Assembly (NCBI GenBank): GCA_900539505.1
Contig: UQCL01000015.1
Location: forward strand, 1 to 34,184
DNA: 34,184 nucleotides
Direction of reading: 5' to 3'
Source of the DNA: an uncultured Campylobacter sp.
Lineage (GTDB): Bacteria; Campylobacterota; Campylobacteria; Campylobacterales; Campylobacteraceae
The notes under the pieces were generated by a model. The model searched no databases. It had not been told where the DNA came from and saw only the letters and a program-made list of their open reading frames with translations. Both the position numbers and the translations under genes were made by a program. Numbering within the stretch: the stretch's first letter is position 1; every line of letters starts with the position of its first letter. Below, piece after piece: positions 7,898 through 15,605 of this stretch.

Positions 7898-10819
7898 TTA
7901 TGCTCTTTCTAGTCTGCAAAGACCGGCGTTAAATTCCGAAATTTGCGTATTTATGTCAAAGCCGTAGTTGGTAATCGTATTTGAGCTCTCGCCTCTGATA
8001 TATGGCTTAGTACCCTCAGGATAGCGCTCGCTTAGATCCTCGCCTTGGAAAATTCCCGCGAAGTTATACGGCATAACAATACGATCAGGCGTTACGGCGT
8101 GCGAATAGATGCACTTGACTTTGATCTTCGTGCCTTGCGGCGAATGAATCCACATCATCTCGCCATCTTTGATACCTTTATCAGCGGCAAGCTTAGGATT
8201 TACGTGCGCAAACATCTCCGGAGTAATCGCCGAAAGATACTTGCTCGTTCGCTCGATCATACCCGCACCGCTTAAATTTACGAGCCTTAGCGAGCTCACG
8301 ATAGTAGGGAAATCCTTGCTCCAATCCTGCTTTTTCTGCTCGGAAATAAATCTCGTAAAGACGCGGAAATTTCGTTTTTGATCCGCAAAGGTCGGATATT
8401 TCTCCACCAAATCCCATCTCGGCGAGTGGATCGGTTCGCGATGCTTTGGAATTTGATCCGCAAACTGCCAAACCTTCGCTCTAGCTCTTGCGTTTCCGCA
8501 AGGACAAATTCCAAACTCGCGGCATTTTTTAGCGATAATGCCGCTATAATCTGTGCTCCACGTAGGTCCCATCTTGGCTTTTTCATCCTCGCTTAGTGTG
8601 ATGCCTAAAACCTGCTCGATATTTGCTTTTGTAATCTCCGCATGACCGCCCGAAATTTTTGATCCCGGAAGGGTAATGCTCTCGTCGGCTAGCTGCGAAA
8701 CGCCGTCGTGCTCTAAGCCAAAGCGGTTCCTAAAGCCCATGCCCCCATCTGCATAAGGTCTAGTTACGTCGTAAAGAATCGGCGTGCCCGGGTGTTGCGT
8801 ATCCCAGCAAGGCCATGGAAGCCCGTAGTATTCGCCCTCTACTTCGCCGCCTATGCCGCGCAGGGTATCGGGATCAAATAGATGCCAGTTTTTCTGCTGT
8901 CTGCGAAATCTAGCTGCGGTGCGTCCGTTATTTCCAATACTTTGAGTATTGCGTGCGATCTCATCGGTAGCGTCGTCAGGCCAAACAAAATCGTCTTTAA
9001 CCTGCTTAAGCTCGCCATCAACGATGCCCATCTTCATGCCGCGAACGTATTCGTCGTAAAAGCCGAATTTTTTCGCGAATAAAAACATTACCTCCTGATC
9101 CTCTTTGCTCTCAAATAGAGGCTTAACGATCTGAGTTCTCCACTGACCGCTGCGGTTTGTAGCGCTTAGATGACCTTCGCTCTCAAACTGCGTAGCTACC
9201 GGCAAAACATAAATTCCATCCGGTCTATCGTTTAGAATCGCTACTTCGTTTAAGAACGGCTCGGCGACTACCAGCATATCGATCTTACCTAATGCTTCTT
9301 GAGTCTCGCGAACGTGAGCCATAGAAGTAATTCCTGTGCCTTGCACCCAAAGAACGCGGACATTGCCACTACTTAAAACGGGCTCGTTTTTCAAAACGCC
9401 CTGCCACCATTTAGATAGCGAAAAGCCCTTTTCGTTGCGCCAGTTTATCACGTCTTGCTCGATGCTCGGATCGTAGTGAAAATACTCGGTAAAATTCGTG
9501 CCAGGCACTTTTTCACCCTGCTTTTCGTGCGGCTGCTTAGTAGAGACGGCAAATCTTTTAATAAACTGCTCGTAATCTACGCCCCAGCCCTTAGTAAAGT
9601 GCTTCCAAGCGTTATCGGCTAGCCCGTAATACGCAGGTAAGCTATCGGAGAGATTGCACATATCGGTAGCGCCCTGAACATTATCATGGCCTCGAAGGAT
9701 GTTGCAGCCGCCGCCCGGCTTGCCCATATTGCCTAGTATGAGCTGCAAAAGAGCCAAAATTCTAGTATTAGAACTTCCGATCGAGTGCTGTGTAATGCCT
9801 AGAGCCCAGCACAGAGTAGCGGGCTTTGTGGTAGCGAACATCCTCGTAAATTCTATCAGCTCCTCTTCTTTGCAGCCGGTGACATTGGCTACCTCTTTAG
9901 GATCCCACTTCTCAGCTTCGGCTCTAATCTCCTCTACAGCGTAGGTTCTGGTTTTTATTAGCTCCTTATCTTCCCAGCCGTTTTTAAAGATTAGATGCAG
10001 CATTCCGTACACAAACGCTATATCGGTTCCCGGACGAATTCTAATATACATATCGGCCTTAGCCGCAGTTCTAGTAAAATTTGGATCAACTACAACGATT
10101 TTCGCGCCGTTTCTATCGCGAGCCTGAAGAGCGTGCTTCATAGCTCCCACTGGATTTGCAACCGCGGAATTCGCACCTATGAAAAGGATCATTTTAGAAT
10201 TTTTCGCCATATCACCTACGTGATTTGTCATAGCTCCATAACCCCAAGTATTCGCCACACCGGCGACTGTTGCGCTATGTCAAATTCTGGCTACGTGGTC
10301 GTTGCTGTTCGTACCCCAGAAGGCTGCAAATTTTCTAAAATAATATGCCTGCTCGTTACAAAATTTAGCCGAACCCAGAAATACCACACTATCTGGGCCG
10401 TCCTCTTTGCGAACTTGAAGCATTTTATCGCCGATTTCGTTAACGGCTTGCTCCCAACTTATGCGCTCCCACTTGCCGCCAACCTTTTTGAGCGGATATT
10501 TAAGACGCATTTTAGATTTGGTTAGATCGATTTGATCGATTCCCTTACAGCAGTGACTGCCCTGCGAGATCGGGTGATCTACTGCCATATCTTGGCGAAT
10601 CCAGGTATTGGTGCTCTCATCCACTTGAGCCTCGATACCACAGCCTACGGAACAGATCGAACATATCGTTCGCTTCATAACGGAACCTGGAAATGGGTTT
10701 TTGATCTCTTGCTCAGTAGCAGCTCTTAGCGTATTATTTTCGCCAAACGCAGCTACGCTACTCGCTCCTAAAGCGGCGAGTTTCAAAAACGATCTCCTTC
10801 CGATCGCATTCTCACTCAT
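7898..10819 (-). CDS. fdhA: Formate dehydrogenase large subunit FdhA, selenoprotein (Sec180)
   Basis: A 973-residue molybdopterin enzyme that oxidises formate to CO2 in the periplasm. The N-terminus carries a Tat signal (GRRSFLKLAALGASSVAAFG). The [4Fe-4S] site uses Cys53, Cys56, Cys60 and Cys90 or 91 (CSICSVGC...CCKG). An in-frame UGA at 10280-10282 (codon 180) falls in the context DHVARI-U-HSATVAG, exactly where FdhA proteins carry the active-site selenocysteine, and the frame continues unbroken on both sides. This is therefore not a frameshift or pseudogene. The distal half has the bis-MGD binding and C-terminal beta-barrel regions ending NAGLCRLERA. AGGAG precedes the ATG. It lies 10 bases after the small Tat protein gene and 9 before fdhB, forming one operon. 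Confidence 0.96.
10252..10282 (-). promoter_or_regulatory. SECIS-like element at the FdhA UGA codon
   Basis: Thirteen bases after the UGA, the minus-strand message can fold TCGCC-GGTGT-GGCGA (10266 down to 10252), a 5-bp stem with a GGUGU loop. Bacterial SECIS hairpins recognised by SelB sit immediately downstream of UGA with a G-U step in the apical loop, so position and loop both fit. The lower stem is less clear by eye. Confidence 0.65.
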
Positions 10820-10829
10820 GAAAATTCTC

Positions 10830-11027
10830 CTAGTAAGCTACTTTATAGTATTTTTTCCACGCTTCACTCTCCCAGTAAAGCACCTCTTTTTTCGGTGATT
10901 TGCCACGAACGGTATCGCCATAGTCCTGCTCGCTTTTCGCTAGAGCCTGAGACGCGGCAACGCCCACGGCACCTACTGCGCCGATTTTTAGAGATTTTTT
11001 AAGAAAATCCCTGCGTTTGTTCTCCAT
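10830..11027 (-). CDS. Small Tat-signal protein of the fdh operon
   Basis: 65 residues: a twin-arginine signal (NKRRDFLKKSLKIGAVGAVG, then a hydrophobic run to ALAKSE) followed by only about 35 residues, ending WESEAWKKYYKVAY. Small proteins of this type sit just upstream of fdhA in Campylobacter (Cj1513c position in C. jejuni, from memory). The function is not established; it may be a small periplasmic subunit or an export partner of FdhA. CCTTTG on the plus strand gives AAAGGAAG before the ATG. It is 10 bases from fdhA, so the two are co-translated. It has no Cys, which argues against a cofactor-binding role. Confidence 0.85.
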   Translation of the reverse strand: MENKRRDFLKKSLKIGAVGAVGVAASQALAKSEQDYGDTVRGKSPKKEVLYWESEAWKKYYKVAY

Positions 11028-11069
11028 GGTCTTCCTTTGTGAAGAAATCGCTTTAAATCTTTTATTGTA

Positions 11070-11083
11070 GTAACGCCTGTTAC
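11070..11083. promoter_or_regulatory. Inverted repeat GTAAC-GCCT-GTTAC in the fdh leader
   Basis: A 5-4-5 dyad lies between the TATAAT box (11102-11107) and the first gene of the fdhA operon (start 11027). It could be an operator covering the early transcribed region or a leader hairpin. A short overlapping repeat, CCTGT-T-ACAGG, shares these bases. Confidence 0.35.
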
Positions 11084-11101
11084 AGGATTTAAGTCTAATG
11101 A

Positions 11102-11107
11102 ATTATA
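11102..11107 (-). promoter_or_regulatory. -10 box of the fdhA operon
   Basis: TATAAT on the minus strand, in context CGTTATAATTCATTAGAC, lies 75 bases before the small Tat protein ATG. It matches the sigma-70 -10 consensus exactly. The 250-base gap after the chaperone gene supports separate transcription from here. Confidence 0.6.
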
Positions 11108-11279
11108 ACGAAAAGGCAGTGAGATGGAAATTAAATTTTAAGTTACTTTTTAAATTTTATTTAAAATTCAAAATATAAAGTTCTAACTAAAAAACTACTC
11201 GCAAAACTCTAGCTTGCAAGTTTAAAATTTAACCGAAATTCTGCTTTTGCGTTAAGATTTCCGTTAAAAATTTTATTTA

Positions 11280-12149
11280 TCAATCCAGATCAAAAATATC
11301 TTCCGGATTGGTAAATTTATTTTGATAGCCGCCTTTTTTGATCGCTTCTTTAACGACGCTGCGATCTTTCTTTTGCGGAGCAGCTATAGCTAAAAGAGAG
11401 CGTTCTAGCGCAAAAAAGCTTCTCATTAGTGCGCCTAATGATTTGAAAAAATCCGCCCGCACATGCCCGCACAAAAGCTCGCTAAACTCATCCACAAAGC
11501 TGTTGGTGACATTCGTAAAAAGCTCTAACGCCAGCGCTTCGCCGTCTTGCGCGCCGACGAAATTTTTAGCGTATTGCGAGTTCGCAGCATTTTTGCCATC
11601 CTGCGAGTCCGTAAAATTTTTACTGCCATGCAAACCTGCAGAATTTTTTCCGTCTTGCGCCGTTAAGCTCGCGCTATTTGTGGAATTTTGCTCGTTTGCC
11701 GCGGAATTTTGTCCGTTTAAAACCGCGCTGTGTTTTGCAGCCGCGTCGCGCAGCAGAGTCGAATGCAGGTAAAAAATAAATCCCACATAATCCTCGCACT
11801 CTTTGCAAAGCTCCATATTGCGGCGAAATTTACTCTTTTTTAGCACGTCGATTACTGCGACACGCATACGCCCATCGTCGCGCCCCTCGTCGTAGAAGCT
11901 TGCACTCATCGGCACATTGGCATATGAAAAATCAAAAAGCACGGAATTTTGCTCGCTTTTAAACGCTGCAAAATCGAATTTCGCCAAATTTTGAAATTCC
12001 GCCTCATCGCTAGGCACAATGGGCGAGCTGCGTAAAAACTCCAGCTGTTCCTTCCAGCGCTTAAATTTCGCATCCGTTTCATAGAAAAAAAACGGAATTG
12101 CAAAAAATTCGTAGTAGTAGCTTCTTGCTTGAAGTAGATTCGCATCCAT
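11280..12149 (-). CDS. fdhM: TorD/DmsD-family chaperone for formate dehydrogenase, with repeat insertion
   Basis: 289 residues, no signal peptide, cytosolic. The start LLQARSYYYEFFAIPFFFYE and the later DYVGFIFYLHSTLL...FVDEFSELLCGHVRADFF...ALMRSFFALE match the all-helical TorD fold that binds the Tat signal and the apoprotein of molybdoenzymes. Its place next to fdhA and the FdhM (Cj1514c) precedent in C. jejuni, as I recall it, suggest FdhA is the client. Residues about 138-202 (11544-11738) are an insertion of degenerate Asn/Ser/Gln/Gly repeats with three near-copies of QDGKNSA/QDGKNAA/QDGEALA, absent from family members I know. The ATG overlaps the upstream stop codon (TAATG), so translation is coupled to the polyferredoxin. 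Confidence 0.82.
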   Translation of the reverse strand: MDANLLQARSYYYEFFAIPFFFYETDAKFKRWKEQLEFLRSSPIVPSDEAEFQNLAKFDFAAFKSEQNSVLFDFSYANVPMSASFYDEGRDDGRMRVAVIDVLKKSKFRRNMELCKECEDYVGFIFYLHSTLLRDAAAKHSAVLNGQNSAANEQNSTNSASLTAQDGKNSAGLHGSKNFTDSQDGKNAANSQYAKNFVGAQDGEALALELFTNVTNSFVDEFSELLCGHVRADFFKSLGALMRSFFALERSLLAIAAPQKKDRSVVKEAIKKGGYQNKFTNPEDIFDLD

Positions 12150-13831
12150 TACATTGCCCCTTTTCTAGCATCTTCTATCTGCTTTTTTATCATTATTTTC
12201 GCCTTGCAATCGCCGCAGCAAAAAAGAGTCTTCATCTTTTCAGGCTCGTTTGCAAAATGCGCGCCCATCATATCCGCGATCTTCATCACGGCTTTGCTCG
12301 TCGCAAATTCCTTACCGCATTCAATGCACTTAAAAAGCTCATCTTTAGCTAGCATTTTGTAATTAAAAAATCCCGGCTCAAGCTCCACGCCGCAAGGCTC
12401 AAGCTCGATCGTATCCTTTTCGGCGCAGCTTAGCACGCAGTAGTTACACGTCGTGCAAAGCGAGGCATTGAGCTTAATTGAATTATCGCTGTTATCGGCA
12501 TACAGCGCGCCGGTATTACAGGCACCCACGCAGCTAAGGCATAGCGTGCAGCTTGCTTCGTTTATGTTTACTTTGCCAAATTTTAGCAACTCTCCGCTTT
12601 TTACAGCGCCGAAGCTACCATCGCCGACCATTGCGCTTACGCGTTTGGAAAAAATTTCTTTCTTGCTAAGGCCCTGCTCGTTTAAGCTAAATGCCCACGG
12701 CTGAGAGCTTTGCGCCCACTTTAGCACCTCTTGCAGCTCGGTTAAATTTCGCGCTAAAAATACCGCGTCCTTGCCATAGATCGCGCGCGAAATTCCATTG
12801 ATGAGCTCCGCCGCCTCGCGCGTGCCCTCGCCCGCGTTCGTGCCGTAAATGATCACACTCGAGCCGCTTTCTTGCATCGCGCTTAGCAGATTTACCTCAT
12901 CTATTTGCTTGCTTCCAAAAATTCCAAACGGCAGCACGCCGCACGGAAGCTGCGCTGCGGGTGCGGACTCGATTTCGCTCTCTGCGATGAGAAGCGGAAT
13001 TTTGCCTGCATAGAGCTTTGCGATCTCGCCAAATACGCTTTGAGGCAGCTTGGCAAATTTTAGCGCGCCGCTAGGGCAGACGCTCACGCACGCGCCGCAA
13101 CCGATGCAGTCGATATGCGAAAATACTAACTCGCGCTTTTCGTCGTTTTTCAAAATCGCCACTGTAGGGCAAACCTCCACGCATGGCGCGCGCAGCTCAT
13201 TTCGCCTGCCGTGATATTGGCAGATCGCAGGATCGAAGATCGTGGAATTCTTATAATGATAAACTGGGCTTTTGGAATTTAAAATTTCTAAAATTTCATC
13301 GTCTTTTAACCCCGAAATCTCGTAGCAGCCGCTTTGTCGTAGCTGATAGGGCGCCGCGCCGCTAATCAAGAAAAAATCCGCCTCAGTCTCAACCTCATCT
13401 CGCTCGCTTAAAATCGTAACCGCAAGATCGCCAATCTCACCATAGACGAACTTAATCTCGGCCCTGCTTAACGCGATCACCTTAGATCCGTGCTGCCTAA
13501 GTAGCCCCACAAGCCCCTCTCGCGGCTCATCACAGGCGAGAATTACGTTTTTGCCGACGGGCTTTTGATAGTCGCTATCTAGGGCACCGTCAAAGGCGAT
13601 ATCTTTGGCGCGATACAAAATATCTACGTTTTTAGCAATTTGCAGCGGCTCATCCACGGAATTTTCTATATAAAAATTTATCTCGGGCGCATAAATTTGC
13701 GCTTTTAATTTCGGCGAATTCGCAACGATAAATTCCTCTTTTTTCGCCCCCTCTTCATCGCCGCAAATTTCGATATCGTCGCTTAAGACGACATCTTTTA
13801 GCCCCGCGGCGTAAAATCCATGTTCTTTCAT
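12149..13831 (-). CDS. Multi-cluster ferredoxin-like protein with C-terminal zinc-ribbon-like Cys pairs
   Basis: 560 residues, no signal peptide or membrane helix. Two pairs of [4Fe-4S] motifs are visible. The first pair is CQYHGRRNELRAPCVEVCP (204-222) and CIGCGACVSVCP (242-253). The second pair is CTLCLSCVGACN (428-439) and CTTCNYCVLSCA (459-470). A CIEC...CCGDC pair (502-542) looks like a metal-binding ribbon. The region between the ferredoxin pairs (about 275-375) is alpha/beta and contains no obvious flavin or nucleotide motif. The function is not known; similar proteins accompany formate dehydrogenase in Campylobacter and relatives. Translationally coupled to the TorD-type chaperone, it may take part in FDH maturation or electron transfer. 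It is divergent from selA. Confidence 0.82.
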   Translation of the reverse strand: MKEHGFYAAGLKDVVLSDDIEICGDEEGAKKEEFIVANSPKLKAQIYAPEINFYIENSVDEPLQIAKNVDILYRAKDIAFDGALDSDYQKPVGKNVILACDEPREGLVGLLRQHGSKVIALSRAEIKFVYGEIGDLAVTILSERDEVETEADFFLISGAAPYQLRQSGCYEISGLKDDEILEILNSKSPVYHYKNSTIFDPAICQYHGRRNELRAPCVEVCPTVAILKNDEKRELVFSHIDCIGCGACVSVCPSGALKFAKLPQSVFGEIAKLYAGKIPLLIAESEIESAPAAQLPCGVLPFGIFGSKQIDEVNLLSAMQESGSSVIIYGTNAGEGTREAAELINGISRAIYGKDAVFLARNLTELQEVLKWAQSSQPWAFSLNEQGLSKKEIFSKRVSAMVGDGSFGAVKSGELLKFGKVNINEASCTLCLSCVGACNTGALYADNSDNSIKLNASLCTTCNYCVLSCAEKDTIELEPCGVELEPGFFNYKMLAKDELFKCIECGKEFATSKAVMKIADMMGAHFANEPEKMKTLFCCGDCKAKIMIKKQIEDARKGAM

Positions 13832-13962
13832 AATCTATCCTAAATTGATAATTAGGCGGGTTTTACTCTTATTTTCTAAACAGCTTTTAAATTCTGCGCT
13901 TAAAGTAAATCGAATTTAAATTAATAATTCTATAGATAAAGCAAAATCAAAGCTTTAAATGA

Positions 13963-13968
13963 TAAAAT
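13963..13968 (+). promoter_or_regulatory. -10-like box for selA
   Basis: TAAAAT in context AATGATAAAATCGCC lies 30 bases before the selA ATG in the 166-base divergent gap with the ferredoxin gene. There is no clear -35, as is usual in this group. Confidence 0.4.
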
Positions 13969-13997
13969 CGCCTAAATTTTAAGGCATCGGGGTCGCA

Positions 13998-15605
13998 ATG
14001 CAACGAATCAAACTACCCAAAATCGACAAAATCGCAAACGCGCAGGAGTTTCAAAACTGCCTCCGCCCGCAAATCATCAAAATCGCGCAGGAGCTCATCC
14101 GGCAGGAGCGCGAAAAGGCGCTGCAAGGAGGCGCGGTCGCAAGCGAAAGCGAGATCATCGCACGCATCAAATCGCGCTACGAAAAATTTCAAAACCTAAG
14201 TCTCAAACCACTCATTAACGCAACCGGCGTAGTGCTACACACAAACCTCGGCCGCAGCGTCATCGGCGCCGAAATTTTAGCCCGCGCGCAAAAGGTCATC
14301 ACCTCATATTCAAATTTAGAATACGACCTATCCGAGGGCGCGCGCGGCAACAGATACGACTACATAGCGCTTTTGTGCAGCGAGCTCTTCGGCGCGCAGG
14401 ACGCGCTCGTGGTCAATAACAACGCTGCGGCGGTCTTTTTGGTGCTAAATACCTTCGCGCGCGGACGCGAAGTCGTGGTAAGCCGCGGCGAGCTAGTCGA
14501 GATCGGCGGGAGCTTTCGAGTAAGCGAGGTGATGGCAAACTCGGGCGCAAAGCTCACAGAGATCGGCACCACGAACAAAACCAAGCTGGAAGATTACGAA
14601 GAAGCGATCAATGAAAATACGGCGATCTTGATGAAGGTGCACCGCTCAAATTTTAAAATTTCGGGCTTTAGCTCTAGCGTAAGCGCTGCGGAGGTGGCGG
14701 CTCTCGCACGTCGCGCATCGCAGGCAAAGAGAGAATTTTTAGCGCTCAGAGCGGCGAATTTTAAAAATTTAGCAGATCTTTGCGGCGGCTCTTCGGACAC
14801 AGCGGGCGAAATTCTAAATTCTGCGCCGAACGGTTTAAGCTTAGCTGCAAGCTCTGCGAATGCTCTAAATTTAAATAGCGGCGAGCAGTTCGAAAAGAGC
14901 GAGCGTTTTTATGGAGACAGTGTGGGCGACAAGAGCGAAATTTCTAAAATTTGCCCCGCAAAATTTAGCATGAAAAAAACGGACAATTTTAACGAGATCA
15001 TTGATTACTACGATCTTGGAAGCGGCTACGTAAGCGAGCTGGGATTTGGGCTAGGCAAAAGCGAGCCCTCAATCTTTGAGCTTTTAAAAAGCGGCGTGCG
15101 GCTGCTTAGCTTTAGCGGCGACAAGCTCTTCGGCTCCGTGCAGTGCGGCATCATCCTAGGAGATCGCGAGCTCATCGCGCGCCTGCGCAAAAACCAGCTA
15201 CTGCGAATGCTGCGCGTGGACAAGATCACGCTAAGCCTGCTTGCCGAGACGATCAAGGCGTATATAAATAAAGAATTTCACCTCATCACGACGATAGATC
15301 AGATCCATCTAAGCCTAGATGAGCTACGTGAGCGAGCGGAGCTAGTGCGATCGCGCATCGGCGTAAAATCACAGATCGTGCCGACCACTACCTTCGTAGG
15401 CGGCGGTACGATGCCGAGCGCCTCTTACCCTAGCGTCGCGCTTGCGATACTTGACGGCGCAGATCCGCAGAGCACGCAGGCAAAATTTCGCGCTGCGGGT
15501 ATAATCGGACGGATCGAGGATGATAAATTTTTGCTCGATTTCAGATCGATTTTAAAAAGCGACTTGCAAGATTTAATAAAAAAGATCGGAGAAATTTATG
15601 AATAG
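13998..15605 (+). CDS. selA: L-seryl-tRNA(Sec) selenium transferase SelA, with internal insertion
   Basis: 535 residues, against roughly 440-460 for the family. SelA is a PLP enzyme that converts Ser-tRNA(Sec) to Sec-tRNA(Sec) using selenophosphate. The core is well conserved: NATGVVLHTNLGRS (74-87), YDLSEGARGNRY (109-120), VNNNAAAVFLVLN, ISRGELVEIGGSFRV-like segment, MKVHRSNFKISGF, YDLGSGYV and SFSGDKLFGSVQCG with the PLP lysine at 376. Residues about 242-333 (14721-14996) are an extra low-complexity stretch rich in Ala, Ser, Asn and Lys between two conserved blocks. It keeps the frame. Catalytic residues are intact, so the protein is probably active. selB starts 8 bases before its stop. Confidence 0.95.
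   Translation: MQRIKLPKIDKIANAQEFQNCLRPQIIKIAQELIRQEREKALQGGAVASESEIIARIKSRYEKFQNLSLKPLINATGVVLHTNLGRSVIGAEILARAQKVITSYSNLEYDLSEGARGNRYDYIALLCSELFGAQDALVVNNNAAAVFLVLNTFARGREVVVSRGELVEIGGSFRVSEVMANSGAKLTEIGTTNKTKLEDYEEAINENTAILMKVHRSNFKISGFSSSVSAAEVAALARRASQAKREFLALRAANFKNLADLCGGSSDTAGEILNSAPNGLSLAASSANALNLNSGEQFEKSERFYGDSVGDKSEISKICPAKFSMKKTDNFNEIIDYYDLGSGYVSELGFGLGKSEPSIFELLKSGVRLLSFSGDKLFGSVQCGIILGDRELIARLRKNQLLRMLRVDKITLSLLAETIKAYINKEFHLITTIDQIHLSLDELRERAELVRSRIGVKSQIVPTTTFVGGGTMPSASYPSVALAILDGADPQSTQAKFRAAGIIGRIEDDKFLLDFRSILKSDLQDLIKKIGEIYE

Noticed and set aside
10258..10280. A frameshift or nonsense mutation splitting fdhA
   Set aside because: Both parts are in the same frame, the break is a UGA at the known Sec position, and a SECIS-like hairpin and sel genes are present.
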